Assembly: GCF_021462265.1 (NCBI RefSeq)
Contig: NZ_JAJONF010000001.1
Span: 1 to 64,000 of the forward strand
Length of the DNA: 64,000 nt
From: Streptomyces shenzhenensis
Lineage (GTDB): Bacteria > Actinomycetota > Actinomycetes > Streptomycetales > Streptomycetaceae
Reading direction: 5' to 3'
Shown here: positions 8,268 through 17,775 of the stretch, piece by piece
Position numbering within the stretch: position 1 is the first letter of the stretch
Layout: every line of letters begins with the position of its first letter
Made by a program: the position numbers and the translations under genes
Notes under the pieces: model-generated
Told to the model about the DNA's origin: nothing
Seen by the model: only the letters and a program-made list of their open reading frames with translations
Database searches by the model: none

Positions 8268-9169
8268 CACAGAACCGAGCTCGTACTGTTTTCCTCCTCG
8301 CTCACACCGGGCGGCCGGCCGCGATCCGCAGCGCCGAGCTCGTGGTGAAGGGGCTGCTGGCGGCCGGAGTCGGCGTACGGGTCCTGGACTTCGAGGCCCG
8401 CGACCTGCCGTTGCCCGACGAGGTCGAACTCGTCGAGGAGGCCTCGCCGCACAGCCTCGACGGCTGTGAGCTGCTGATCGTGCTCGGCGGTGACGGGACG
8501 CTGCTGCGCGGCGCCGAGTTCGCCCGCGCCTCCGGGGTGCCGATGCTCGGCGTCAACCTCGGCAGCGTCGGGTTCCTCGCGGAGGCCGAGCGCGACGACC
8601 TCGACAAGGTGGTCGACCGGGTGGTGAGCCGGGCGTACGAGGTCGAGGAGCGGATGACCGTCGACGTCGTCGTGCACCGCAACGGGGACATCGTGCACAC
8701 CGACTGGGCGCTGAACGAGGCGGCGGTGCAGAAGGCGGGCGCCGAGAAGCTGCTGGAAGTGGTGCTGGAGATCGACGGGCGGCCGGTCACGGGGTTCGGG
8801 TGCGACGGGATCGTCCTGTCGACGCCGACCGGATCGACGGCGTACGCGTTCTCGGCGGGCGGGCCGGTGGTGTGGCCGGAGGTGGAGGCGCTGCTGATGG
8901 TGCCGATCTCCGCGCACGCGCTGTTCGCGAAGCCGCTGGTGACCTCGCCGGACTCGGTGCTCGCGGTGGAGGTGCTGCCGCACATCCAGCCGGGGGTGCT
9001 GTGGTGTGACGGGCGGCGGACGGTGGAGTTGCCGCCGGGGGCGCGGGTGGAGGTGCGGCGGGGGGCGGTGCCGGTGCGGCTGGCGCGGCTGCATCACGCT
9101 TCGTTCACGGACCGGTTGGTCGCGAAGTTCGCGTTGCCGGTCTCCGGCTGGCGGGGGGCGCCGCACTGA
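8264..9169 (+). CDS. nadK: NAD kinase
   Basis: 301 residues. It has the ATP-NAD kinase signatures: GGDG at residues 75-78 (VLGGDGTLLRGAE), NLGSVGFLAE, and STPTGSTAYAFSAGGP. It phosphorylates NAD to NADP in the cytosol. The start is TTG 8264, overlapping the tlyA stop as TTGA, with GGAGGGG ahead of it. ATG is absent nearby, and homology supports the TTG. Likely the third gene of a 7142-9169 operon. Confidence 0.95.
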   Translation: MTQNRARTVFLLAHTGRPAAIRSAELVVKGLLAAGVGVRVLDFEARDLPLPDEVELVEEASPHSLDGCELLIVLGGDGTLLRGAEFARASGVPMLGVNLGSVGFLAEAERDDLDKVVDRVVSRAYEVEERMTVDVVVHRNGDIVHTDWALNEAAVQKAGAEKLLEVVLEIDGRPVTGFGCDGIVLSTPTGSTAYAFSAGGPVVWPEVEALLMVPISAHALFAKPLVTSPDSVLAVEVLPHIQPGVLWCDGRRTVELPPGARVEVRRGAVPVRLARLHHASFTDRLVAKFALPVSGWRGAPH

Positions 9170-9201
9170 CGGTACGTGGGGAGGAGGGGGCTGGGGAGCT
9201 T

Positions 9202-9290
9202 CGACGGCTGCGGGCGATTCGTGGCTTGTCGTGCCCGCGCGGCGGAGCCGCATGTCGATACAGCCCCGCGCCTCTTCGGGTGGGGGTGCT
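9202..9290 (+). repeat. Dispersed intergenic repeat, copy A
   Basis: About 80-90 bp containing the core TGGCTTGTCGTGCCC, then GCGGCGGAGCCGCATGTCGA, then CAGCCCCGCGCC and a TTCGGG loop. Related copies lie at 14360-14441, 38062-38124 (reverse) and 48181-48263. A partial second unit (CCGCATGTCGATG) follows at about 9340. The segment fills most of the 265-bp gap before recN. I recall similar intergenic repeats as frequent in Streptomyces genomes. Confidence 0.7.
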
Positions 9291-9434
9291 CCCCGTCGGG
9301 GTGAGGAGCCGCCTGCTCCTTCGGGTGGGCACATCCGCCGCATGTCGATGCGGGCGGGCGCTCGTGGGTTCTCCACCCGCCCGGGTGACAGGGGGCCTCG
9401 CACTTCGCCGTCTCGACCTCGTAAGGTCTTCCCC

Positions 9435-11174
9435 GTGCTGGAAGAAATGCGGATACGGTCCCTCGGAGTCATCGATGACGCCGTCGTCGAGTTGTCGCCG
9501 GGGTTCACCGCCGTCACCGGTGAGACCGGTGCGGGCAAGACCATGGTGGTCACCAGCCTGGGGCTGCTGCTCGGCGGGCGGGCCGATCCCGCGCTCGTGC
9601 GGATCGGGTCCGAGAAGGCGGTTGTGGAGGGGCGGGTCTCCGTTCCCGCGGGGGCCTCGGCGGCCGTACGGGCCGAGGAGGCCGGTGCCGAGCTGGACGA
9701 CGGGGCGCTGCTGATCAGCCGTACCGTTTCCGCCGAGGGCCGCTCGCGGGCGCACCTGGGCGGGCGGAGCGTGCCCGTGGGGCTGCTCGCCGAACTCGCC
9801 GACGACCTGGTGGCCGTGCACGGGCAGACGGATCAGCAGGGGCTCCTGAAGCTGTCCCGGCAGCGGCAGGCCCTCGACCGGTACGCGGGCGACGGGGTCG
9901 CCGTACCGCTGGCCAAGTACGGCGAGGCCTACCGGCGGCTGCGGGCCGTCGCGGCCGAGCTGGAGGAGATCGTCACACGCGCGCGTGAGCGGGCCCAGGA
10001 GGCCGACATGCTGCGCTTCGGGCTGGACGAGATCGCGGGGGTGGAGCCGCGGGCCGGCGAGGACGTCGAGCTCGCCGAGGAGGCCGAGCGGCTCGGGCAC
10101 GCCGAGGCCCTGTCGTCCGCCGCGACCGCCGCGCACTCCGCGCTCGCGGGCAACCCCGAGGACCCCGAGGGCATCGACGCGGCCACCCTGGTCGCGGGCG
10201 CCCACCGGGCCCTGGAGGCCGTGCGCTCGCACGATCCGGCGCTGGCCGCGCTCGCCGACCGGATCGGCGAGGTCGGGATCCTGCTCGGCGATGTGGCGGG
10301 CGAGCTCGCCGGGTACGCCGACGATCTGGACGCCGATCCGCTGCGGCTCGCGGCCGTGGAGGAGCGGCGTGCGGCGCTCACCGCGCTGACCCGCAAGTAC
10401 GGCGCGTACGGTGACGGCATCGACGCGGTGCTGGCGTGGGCCGAGCAGGGCGCCGCACGGCTCACCGAACTCGACGGCGACGACGAGCGGATCGACGAAC
10501 TGACCGCCGAGCGCGACGCCCTGCGGGCAGAACTGGGCGGTCTCGCACAGGCGTTGACCGACGCGCGCACCGAGGCCGCCGAACGCTTCGCGGCCGCCGT
10601 CACCGCCGAGCTGGGCTCGCTCGCGATGCCGCACGCGCGCGTGTCCTTCGCCATCCGGCAGACCGAGGACCCGGAGGGCGTGGAGGTCGGCGGCCGGGCG
10701 GTGGCCTACGGCCCGGCGGGCGCCGACGAGGTCGAACTGCTCCTGGCCCCGCACCCGGGAGCACCGCCCCGCCCGATCGCGAAGGGCGCCTCGGGTGGTG
10801 AGCTGTCGCGCGTGATGCTCGCGGTGGAGGTCGTCTTCGCGGGTACGGATCCGGTCCCGACGTACCTCTTCGACGAGGTCGACGCGGGTGTGGGCGGCAA
10901 GGCGGCGGTGGAGATCGGACGGCGCCTTGCCAAGCTCGCCAAGTCCGCGCAGGTGGTCGTCGTCACCCACCTTCCCCAGGTCGCCGCCTTCGCCGACCGG
11001 CAGTTGCTCGTCGAGAAGACCAACGACGGCTCGGTCACCCGCTCGGGTGTGAAGGTCCTGGAGGGCGAGGAGCGGGTACGGGAGCTGTCCCGCATGCTGG
11101 CAGGCCAGGAGGACTCGGAGACGGCACGGGCGCACGCCGAGGAACTGCTGGCGACGGCACGGGCGGACCGCTGA
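9435..11174 (+). CDS. recN: DNA repair protein RecN
   Basis: 579-residue SMC-like ATPase for double-strand-break repair. Walker A GETGAGKT is at residues 29-36, a central coiled coil is rich in Glu/Ala/Arg, and the C-terminal half has the ABC signature SGGELSRVMLAVE, Walker B TYLFDEVDAGVGGKA and VVVTHLPQVAAFAD. Start GTG 9435 gives the conserved MLEEMRIRSLGVIDDA. It is preceded by the dispersed repeat rather than by a gene, so it has its own promoter, but I see no clear LexA box. Confidence 0.96.
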   Translation: MLEEMRIRSLGVIDDAVVELSPGFTAVTGETGAGKTMVVTSLGLLLGGRADPALVRIGSEKAVVEGRVSVPAGASAAVRAEEAGAELDDGALLISRTVSAEGRSRAHLGGRSVPVGLLAELADDLVAVHGQTDQQGLLKLSRQRQALDRYAGDGVAVPLAKYGEAYRRLRAVAAELEEIVTRARERAQEADMLRFGLDEIAGVEPRAGEDVELAEEAERLGHAEALSSAATAAHSALAGNPEDPEGIDAATLVAGAHRALEAVRSHDPALAALADRIGEVGILLGDVAGELAGYADDLDADPLRLAAVEERRAALTALTRKYGAYGDGIDAVLAWAEQGAARLTELDGDDERIDELTAERDALRAELGGLAQALTDARTEAAERFAAAVTAELGSLAMPHARVSFAIRQTEDPEGVEVGGRAVAYGPAGADEVELLLAPHPGAPPRPIAKGASGGELSRVMLAVEVVFAGTDPVPTYLFDEVDAGVGGKAAVEIGRRLAKLAKSAQVVVVTHLPQVAAFADRQLLVEKTNDGSVTRSGVKVLEGEERVRELSRMLAGQEDSETARAHAEELLATARADR

Positions 11175-11497
11175 CCGGCCACTGACGGAGACGCAGACAA
11201 CGGCCGCGGGGCGTGGAGGGCGGAGGGCGACGGCCGGGGTGGTCTGAGGCTGCCGGCCGTGCTCCCCGCGGTGGCGTTTCATCACCCTCACGGGTGACAC
11301 GGTTCGACGCATTGCCCCGGCCCGCCTCGGTATGTGCCTTCTGGGAACACCCGGAATACCCGGAACACCTCTGTGTGCTGGCATCCTTGAGGGGAACGCG
11401 GTGTCCGGGGGAGGCGCGCGCGGTGATGCCCTCGGCCCCGATACCTTCTCTACGTTCCCTCGTGACCGCCCCACGCCTAACCAGGAGCCCCGGCCGC
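11175..11497 (+). other. Intergenic region recN - glycosyltransferase
   Basis: 323 bases. A long frame reads through from 11213 into the glycosyltransferase gene, but its composition does not look conserved and a better start lies at 11498. I see no clear promoter or terminator. Confidence 0.4.
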
Positions 11498-12634
11498 GTG
11501 AGCCCCGTGAGCAGCAACGCACCGCATGGTCAGTCGCCGCTGCGCACCGTGCAGGTGCTGGGCGGCGGCAACGCCGGCAGCAGCGCGCACGTGCGTTCGC
11601 TGACCGCGGGCCTCGTCGCGCGGGGCGTGCGGGTCACGGTCTGCGCCCCCGCCGAGGCCGATCGCGCCTACGGCTTCTCGGACGTCGGCGCCGACCATGT
11701 GCACGTGCCGCGCAGCAGCGACCCGGGCTCGGTCGCGGCACTCCGCGCCGCCTGCGCGGACGCCGACCTCGTGCACGCCCACGGCCTGCACGCCTCCTTC
11801 CGCGCGGTGCTGGCGCTGAGCGGCCGCAGCACTCCGCTGGTCGTCACCTGGCACAACCGGGCGCATGCCGAGGGAGCGCGGGCCCATCTGCTGAGGATGC
11901 TGGAGCGGCGGGTGGTGAGGACGGCCGCCGTGGTGTTCGGCACCACCTACGACCTGGTGGACCGGGCCCGCCGTACCGGTGCCAGGGACGCCCGGCTCGC
12001 CGCCGTGGCGCTGCCCGGTCCGCGGCGGCCCGTGGACGAGGACGAGGCGGAGGGGCTGCGGCCCAAGGTCCGGGCCGAACTCGGCTGCATGGGGCGGCCG
12101 TTGCTCATCGCCGTCGGCTCCCTCGACCGGCATCGCGGCTATGACGTCCTGCTGGACGCGGCACGCGCCTGGTGCCGGCTCGACCCGGTGCCGCTCCTCG
12201 TCATCGCCGGCGAGGGGCCACTGCGTGCGTCGTTGCAGCGGCGGATCGAGGACGAGGAGCTGCCCGTGCGGCTGATCGGGCGCCGTGACGACATCGCCGA
12301 ACTGCTCGCCGCCGCCGATCTGGCGCTGCTGCCCAGTCGTTGGGAGCCCCGCTCCGTCCTCGCGCAGGAGGCCCTGCATGCGGGCGTGCCGCTCGTCGCC
12401 ACCGCGGTGGGCGGCATCCCCGACCTGGTCGGAGACGCGGCCGAGCTGGTCGCGTACGGCGACGCACCGGCCCTCGCCGCCACCGTCTCACGCCTGCTCG
12501 GCGACCCCGAGCGCTGCGCGGAGCTGCGCGAGCGGGGTGCCCGGCAGGCGGCGAGCTGGCCCACGGAGGACGAGACCGTCGCCCAAGTGCTCAGCGTGTA
12601 CGACGAGTTGACGCAGCTCAGGCCGCTGCCGTGA
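11498..12634 (+). CDS. Glycosyltransferase family 4
   Basis: 378 residues of GT-B fold. The N-terminal motif GGGNAGSSAHVRSLTAGL is the donor/acceptor glycine loop; the C-terminal half has LIAVGSLDRHRGYDVLLDA and the E-x7-E region (PSRWEPRSVLAQEALHAGVPLVATAVGG). It probably transfers an activated sugar to a cell-envelope or secondary acceptor, which cannot be specified. Start chosen at GTG 11498, 10 bases after CAGGAG. It ends 4 bp from the convergent PucR gene. Confidence 0.88.
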   Translation: MSPVSSNAPHGQSPLRTVQVLGGGNAGSSAHVRSLTAGLVARGVRVTVCAPAEADRAYGFSDVGADHVHVPRSSDPGSVAALRAACADADLVHAHGLHASFRAVLALSGRSTPLVVTWHNRAHAEGARAHLLRMLERRVVRTAAVVFGTTYDLVDRARRTGARDARLAAVALPGPRRPVDEDEAEGLRPKVRAELGCMGRPLLIAVGSLDRHRGYDVLLDAARAWCRLDPVPLLVIAGEGPLRASLQRRIEDEELPVRLIGRRDDIAELLAAADLALLPSRWEPRSVLAQEALHAGVPLVATAVGGIPDLVGDAAELVAYGDAPALAATVSRLLGDPERCAELRERGARQAASWPTEDETVAQVLSVYDELTQLRPLP

Positions 12635-12638
12635 TCTC

Positions 12639-14282
12639 CTAGGGCACATGCCTTCGCGCTCTCAGCGCCAGGCTCAACGCCAGCACCACCTGCGGGTCGT
12701 CGAGGTCGGTGCCCAGCAACTCCCCGATGCGGGCGAGGCGGTTGTAGAGGGTCTGCCGGTTGAGGTGGAGCTCCCGGGCCGTCTCCGCCTTGCGGCCCGC
12801 GTGTGCCAGGTAGGTCTCCAGGGTGGGCAGCAGCGGCGGCTTGGAGCGGCGGTCGTGGTCGCGCAGCGGGCCGATCGCGCGGTCCACGAAGGCCGCCAGG
12901 TCGGGGTGGTCGCGCAGCCGCCACAGCAGGAGGTCGATGTCGAGACGGCGGGCGTCGTACCAGGCCCGGCCGGAGAGGCCCTGGGCCGCTGTGGCCGTCT
13001 CGGCCGCGTGCCGCAGTCCCGCCGACGCCGCCGCCCAGCCGCCGGCCACCCCGACCACCACGACCGGGGGCGCGGCTCCGGCGCGCTGTATCCCGGCGCG
13101 CTCCACCCCCGCCCTGAGCGCCGCCGCGACCCGGTCCGCGACCGTCGTCCGCTCCGCCTCCGAGCGCAGGCCCACGAGCAGGGGCACCCGGCCCTCGACC
13201 GGTCGTACGCCCAGCAGGACGGGCACGCCCACGGCCGCCAGTTCCTCGCCGACCGCGCGGGCCAGCATCGCCCACCCCCCGCCCGGGGGCAGGGAGTCGC
13301 CGATCCGCATGACCATCGGCAGCAGCGGACTGCCGCCGGGCTTGAAGCCGAGCACCCGGGCCTGCGCCGGGGCGTCCTCCGCGCTGATCCGGCCCTCGGC
13401 GAGGTCGGTCAGGAAGTCGCCGCGCCCGCGCGCCGCCAGCTCCTCCTCCTGGCGGGCCTGCATCAGCACGACGGCCAGGACGCCGGCGGCGCGTTCGGCG
13501 GCGATCCGGTGCACGGGCGCGAGCGGGCCGCGGACCGGAAGCAGGACCAGCCGGGCACGCACCGACCCCGCTCCCGGGCCGCCGCCCGGCACGTCCACCA
13601 GCACCGCCCCGGCCGGCGGCGGCGCGTTCTTGCGCTGGCCGCGCAGCCCCTCCCACACCTGGAGCGGATCCGCTCCCTCGGGCCCCGCCCCGGCCGCGTA
13701 CAGCAACTGGCCGTCGGCGGTCTCCAGGAAGACGGGGTTGCCGCTGAAGTCGGCCAGGATCGCCAGCACCTGCGGCACCCCGCCGCCGCCCAGCAGGGCC
13801 TCGGTGCAGCGGCGGTGCACCTCCTCGGCGCGCTGGAGGAGCGCGTAGTGGTGGTTGACGATCTCGGTGTGGATCTCCTCCGTCACCGTCACGAACGGCA
13901 CCTCGCGGTGCAGCACGACCAGCGGCAGCCCGGTCGCGCGGGCGGTGTCCACGAGGGTGGCGGGCAGCCGGTCGAACCGGGCGCCCAGCTCCACCACCAG
14001 GGCGGCGATGCCCCGCTCGGCGAGCGTGCGGACGAACGCCCGCTGGTCGGTCGGCCGGGTGCCCAGGCCGTAGCCGGTGGTCAGCAGCAGTTCGCCGCCC
14101 TTCAGCAGCGAGGCGATGTTCGGCACCTCGCCCGCGTGCACCCAGCGCACGGTGCGGCCCAGCCGGTCGGCGCCCGCCAGGATCTCCGGGAGCCCGCTGC
14201 GCAGCGTGGGCAGCTCCAGTGCCCGCCGTACGGTGATCCCGGCGCCCTGGTTGTCGGGCCCACTGCCCGTACTGCTGTCCAT
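12639..14282 (-). CDS. PucR family transcriptional regulator
   Basis: 547 residues from ATG 14282 (MDSSTGSGPDNQGAG). The N-terminal PucR sensor domain spans about residues 16-135 (ALELPTLRSGLPEILAGADRLGR, VPNIASLLKGGELLLTTGYGLG), a GGDEF-like middle follows, and the C-terminal HTH_30 domain ends the protein (ETARELHLNRQTLYNRLARIGELLG). Such proteins activate purine, amino-acid or GABA catabolism genes. No obvious target lies beside it; the neighbouring FAD oxidase upstream is on the same strand but separated by about 190 bp and a repeat. Confidence 0.9.
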   Translation of the reverse strand: MDSSTGSGPDNQGAGITVRRALELPTLRSGLPEILAGADRLGRTVRWVHAGEVPNIASLLKGGELLLTTGYGLGTRPTDQRAFVRTLAERGIAALVVELGARFDRLPATLVDTARATGLPLVVLHREVPFVTVTEEIHTEIVNHHYALLQRAEEVHRRCTEALLGGGGVPQVLAILADFSGNPVFLETADGQLLYAAGAGPEGADPLQVWEGLRGQRKNAPPPAGAVLVDVPGGGPGAGSVRARLVLLPVRGPLAPVHRIAAERAAGVLAVVLMQARQEEELAARGRGDFLTDLAEGRISAEDAPAQARVLGFKPGGSPLLPMVMRIGDSLPPGGGWAMLARAVGEELAAVGVPVLLGVRPVEGRVPLLVGLRSEAERTTVADRVAAALRAGVERAGIQRAGAAPPVVVVGVAGGWAAASAGLRHAAETATAAQGLSGRAWYDARRLDIDLLLWRLRDHPDLAAFVDRAIGPLRDHDRRSKPPLLPTLETYLAHAGRKAETARELHLNRQTLYNRLARIGELLGTDLDDPQVVLALSLALRARRHVP

Positions 14283-14359
14283 GGAGCGGACGCTACCTGG
14301 GCGAACGCCTTCACGGCGACTTCCCGCCAAGCGCTCCGCTCGCGGTGCGGCGAGGGACC

Positions 14360-14441
14360 GCCGAGCGTCTGCGGCGCCGTGGTGGCTGGTCGCGCCCACG
14401 CGGCGGAGCCGCACATCGGCACCCGCGCCCTTCAGGGCGCT
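14360..14441 (+). repeat. Dispersed intergenic repeat, copy B
   Basis: Contains GTGGTGGCTGGTCGCGCCCA, then CGCGGCGGAGCCGCACATCG and CACCCGCGCCCTTCAGGGCG. It aligns with copies A and C in the same order and lies between the starts and ends of the two minus-strand genes. Confidence 0.7.
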
Positions 14442-14472
14442 GCCGAACCGCGGCGCACTTCACCAGGGCCGC

Positions 14473-15819
14473 TCAGAGCGGTGTGATGTTGTGGTTGAAG
14501 CGGAAGACGTTGTCGGGGTCCCACCGCCGCTTCACCTTGCCGAGCCGCAGCGCGTTTCCCACGCCCAGCCCGGCGCGCACCCGCTCCGGGCCCTCGTCAC
14601 CGACGAGGTCCAGGCAGACCGCGCCGGTGGACCACGGCCGGACCCCGGCACCGGCGCCCCGCACCCACCCGATCACCCGTTCGTCGTCGCCCGGGTCCGC
14701 CCAGATCCCGGCCGGGTGCGCCACCCAGGCCGCGCTCCGGTACGGCACCGGGTACTGGCCCGGTCCGGAGGCGATCGCGCCGCCCAGCGGGAACAGCAGC
14801 TGCCGGCTGGCGGTGGGCACCGGCATGCCCTCCGCGCCGCCGCACCAGGCGTTCACCGCCTCCTCGGGCAGGTCGGCCAGGCACTCGGCCGACCAGTGGT
14901 TCCGCAGCCCGGCAGGCAGGTCGAGCATGCCCTGCACCGCGCTGTAGGGCAGCGGGCCGACGGCCCGCGCCGCGTGCGGCAGCGCCAGCAGCGGCTCGGC
15001 GACCTCGTACAGGCCCTCCGTACCGCCCAGGTAGGTCACCAGGGCGGCGCACCCCGGCGCGGCCCCGGCGAGGTGCAGCACCGCGCCGCCCGCCTCGTCA
15101 GGGCCGGTGCGGATCACCTCGCGGAAGGCGCGGACCACGTCCGGGCCGCAGGACCGCGGGTAGCGCAGCAGCGCGGCCGAGAACACCGGCAGCTCGTGCA
15201 GTGCGAGGGTGAGCGCGGTGGCGACGCCGAAGTTCCCGCCGCCGCCGTGCAGGGCCCAGAACAGCTCCGGGTTCTCGCCGGCACCGGCATGCACGCGCTC
15301 CGCGTCGGCGGTCACCAGCTCCACGCCGATCAGGTTGTCGACAGCCAGGCCGAAGGCACGGTCCAGCCAGCCCGACCCGCCACCGAGCACGAAGCCGCCG
15401 ACCCCGGTGGTGGAGACCCGGCCACCGGGGGTGGCGAGGCCGTAGGGCCGGGTCGCCCGGTCCAGATGGCCGATGGTGGCCCCGCCCTGTACGCGTACGG
15501 CCTTCGCCGCCGGGTCGACGGTCACCTCGTGCATCCGGCGCAGGTCCACCACGAGCGCCCCGTCCCCGGCTCCCGCCCCCGCCACGCCGTGCCCACCGCC
15601 GCGGACCGCGATCTTCAGGTCCAGCTCCCGCCCGAACCGCACGGCACGGACCACGTCGACGTCGTCCACGCACCGGGCGATCACGGCCGGATACCGGTCG
15701 ATCATGCCGTTGAAGACGGCACGGGCCGCGTCGTACCCCGGATCCCCCGGCGCGAACACATCGCCGAGGAGGTCCTCCCGAAGCTCGGCGAGGGCCGTGC
15801 GCGCCTTCGACAGGGGCAT
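14473..15819 (-). CDS. FAD-linked oxidoreductase (berberine-bridge/GlcD type)
   Basis: 448 residues. A PCMH-type FAD-binding_4 domain (VRFGRELDLKIAVRGGGHG, where the His is the usual covalent FAD attachment site) is followed by a substrate domain and a C-terminal BBE segment (RRWDPDNVFRFNHNITPL). No signal peptide is seen, so it is probably cytosolic. Such enzymes oxidise sugars, alkaloids or polyketides; the substrate is open. Start ATG 15819 is preceded by GGGAAG; an upstream extension to 15876 has no Shine-Dalgarno. Confidence 0.9.
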   Translation of the reverse strand: MPLSKARTALAELREDLLGDVFAPGDPGYDAARAVFNGMIDRYPAVIARCVDDVDVVRAVRFGRELDLKIAVRGGGHGVAGAGAGDGALVVDLRRMHEVTVDPAAKAVRVQGGATIGHLDRATRPYGLATPGGRVSTTGVGGFVLGGGSGWLDRAFGLAVDNLIGVELVTADAERVHAGAGENPELFWALHGGGGNFGVATALTLALHELPVFSAALLRYPRSCGPDVVRAFREVIRTGPDEAGGAVLHLAGAAPGCAALVTYLGGTEGLYEVAEPLLALPHAARAVGPLPYSAVQGMLDLPAGLRNHWSAECLADLPEEAVNAWCGGAEGMPVPTASRQLLFPLGGAIASGPGQYPVPYRSAAWVAHPAGIWADPGDDERVIGWVRGAGAGVRPWSTGAVCLDLVGDEGPERVRAGLGVGNALRLGKVKRRWDPDNVFRFNHNITPL

Positions 15820-15948
15820 GCTTCCCAGCCTAGGCAGCAGCGCGCCCCCTCTCAGGGGCGCGGCCCTGTCCGGCATGCGGCTGCCGCCGCGCGGGCGCGG
15901 CCGGCCGCCACGCGCCCGCGGCCGACGACGGCCGCGACCCGCTGGCGG

Positions 15949-17775
15949 TTACCCCCCGTACGCCCCCGAAGCCGTGAGCCGAAGCGCCGTGTCGATCAAC
16001 GGCACATGACTGAACGCCTGCGGGAAGTTCCCCACCTGCCGCTTCAGCCGCGGATCCCACTCCTCCGCCAGCAGACCGAGGTCGTTCCGCAGCGCGAGCA
16101 GCTTCTCGAACAGCTTGCGGGCCTCGTCGACGCGCCCGATCATCGCGAGGTCGTCGGCCATCCAGAACGAGCACGCCAGGAAGGCCCCCTCGTCACCGGG
16201 CAGCCCGTCCACACCCTCGTCGCCGCCCGCGGTCGGGTAGCGCAGGATGAAGCCGTCCGACGTGGACAGCTCCCGCTGGATCGCCTCGATGGTGCCGATG
16301 ACCCGCTTGTCGTCCGGCGGCAGGAACCCCATCTGGGGGATGAGCAGCAGCGAGGCGTCCAGCTCCTGGGAGCCGTACGACTGGGTGAAGGTGTTGCGTT
16401 CCTTGTCGTAGCCCCGCTCGCACACGTCCCGGTGGATGTCGTCGCGCAGCTCCTTCCAGCGCTCCAGCGGGCCGTCCGCGTCCCCGGACTCGATGAGCTT
16501 GATGGTGCGGTCGACGGCGACCCAGGCCATCACCTTGGAGTGCACGAAGTGCCGGCGCGGCCCGCGCACCTCCCAGATGCCCTCGTCCGGCTCGTCCCAG
16601 TGGTCCTCCAGGTAGCGGATGAGCTTGAGCTGCAGGAGGGACGCGTAGTCGTTGCGGGCGAGGCCGGTCATGTGGGCCAGGTGCAGGGCCTCGGTGACCT
16701 CGCCGTAGACGTCCAGCTGGAGCTGGTGGGCGGCGCCGTTGCCGACCCGGACCGGCGCCGAGTTCGCGTAGCCGGGCAGCCAGTCCAGCTCGGCCTCGCC
16801 CAGCTCGCGCTCACCGGCGATGCCGTACATGATCTGCAGGTTCTCGGGGTCGCCGGCGACCGCGCGCAGCAGCCACTCGCGCCAGGCGCGGGCCTCCTCG
16901 CGGTAGCCGGTGCGCAGCAGCGAGGTAAGGGTGATGGCCGCGTCGCGGAGCCAGGTGTAGCGATAGTCCCAGTTGCGGACGCCGCCGATGTCCTCGGGCA
17001 GGGAGGTGGTGGGCGCGGCGACGATGCCGCCCGTGGGGGCGTACGTCAGGGCCTTCAGCGTGATCAGGGAGCGGATCACGGCCTCCCGGTAGGGCCCGTG
17101 GTACGTGCACTGCTCGACCCACTCCCGCCAGAAGTCCTCGGTCGCCTCCAGCGACTGCTCCGGCTCCGGCAGCGGCGGCGCCTCCTTGTGCGAGGGCTGC
17201 CACGAGATCGTGAACGCGATCCGGTCGCCGGGGGCCACGGTGAAGTCGGCGTAGGTGGTCAGCGACTTTCCGTAGGTCTCCGCCGAGGTGTCGAACCACA
17301 CCGAGTCGGGGCCCGCGACGGCGACCGTACGGCCGTCGTGCTTGTGCACCCACGGGACGACCCGGCCGTAGGAGAACCGCATCCGCAGCACCGAGCGCAT
17401 CGGCACCCGGCCGGTGACGCCCTCGACGATGCGGATCAGCTGGGGCGCGCCGTCACGCGGGGGCATGAAGTCGGTCACCCGGACCGTGCCGCGCGGGGTG
17501 TCCCACTCCGACTCCAGGATCAGCGAGTCGCCCCGGTAGGTGCGGCGCGACGCGGTCGGGGGCTGGGAGTCGGCCGCGTGCGCCGGGCCGAGCCGCCAGA
17601 AGCCGTGTTCCTCCGTGCCGAGCAGACCGGCGAAGATGGCATGCGAGTCGAAGCGGGGCAGGCACAACCAGTCCACTGTGCCGTCCCGGCAGACCAGAGC
17701 GGCGGTCTGCATGTCTCCGATGAGTGCGTAATCTTCGATGCGCCCGGCCACGTGCAACTCCAGTCGAACGGCCAC
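15949..17775 (-). CDS. Glycoside hydrolase family 15 (glucoamylase/trehalase-like)
   Basis: About 608 residues. The N-terminal DUF5911/trehalase-like beta domain contains IEDYALIGDMQTAALVCRDG and VDWLCLPRFDS; the (alpha/alpha)6 catalytic domain contains IGGVRNWDYRYTWLRDA, typical of bacterial GH15 trehalases and glucoamylases. No signal peptide, so it acts on intracellular glucan or trehalose. GTG 17775 and GTG 17751 both have Shine-Dalgarno-like sequence ahead. The homologue-like part begins near the second, so the start is uncertain by 8 codons. Confidence 0.92.
   Translation of the reverse strand: MAVRLELHVAGRIEDYALIGDMQTAALVCRDGTVDWLCLPRFDSHAIFAGLLGTEEHGFWRLGPAHAADSQPPTASRRTYRGDSLILESEWDTPRGTVRVTDFMPPRDGAPQLIRIVEGVTGRVPMRSVLRMRFSYGRVVPWVHKHDGRTVAVAGPDSVWFDTSAETYGKSLTTYADFTVAPGDRIAFTISWQPSHKEAPPLPEPEQSLEATEDFWREWVEQCTYHGPYREAVIRSLITLKALTYAPTGGIVAAPTTSLPEDIGGVRNWDYRYTWLRDAAITLTSLLRTGYREEARAWREWLLRAVAGDPENLQIMYGIAGERELGEAELDWLPGYANSAPVRVGNGAAHQLQLDVYGEVTEALHLAHMTGLARNDYASLLQLKLIRYLEDHWDEPDEGIWEVRGPRRHFVHSKVMAWVAVDRTIKLIESGDADGPLERWKELRDDIHRDVCERGYDKERNTFTQSYGSQELDASLLLIPQMGFLPPDDKRVIGTIEAIQRELSTSDGFILRYPTAGGDEGVDGLPGDEGAFLACSFWMADDLAMIGRVDEARKLFEKLLALRNDLGLLAEEWDPRLKRQVGNFPQAFSHVPLIDTALRLTASGAYGG

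Noticed and set aside
11213..11497. N-terminal extension of the glycosyltransferase
   Set aside because: The in-frame extension lacks a conserved look, and a well-spaced Shine-Dalgarno supports GTG 11498.
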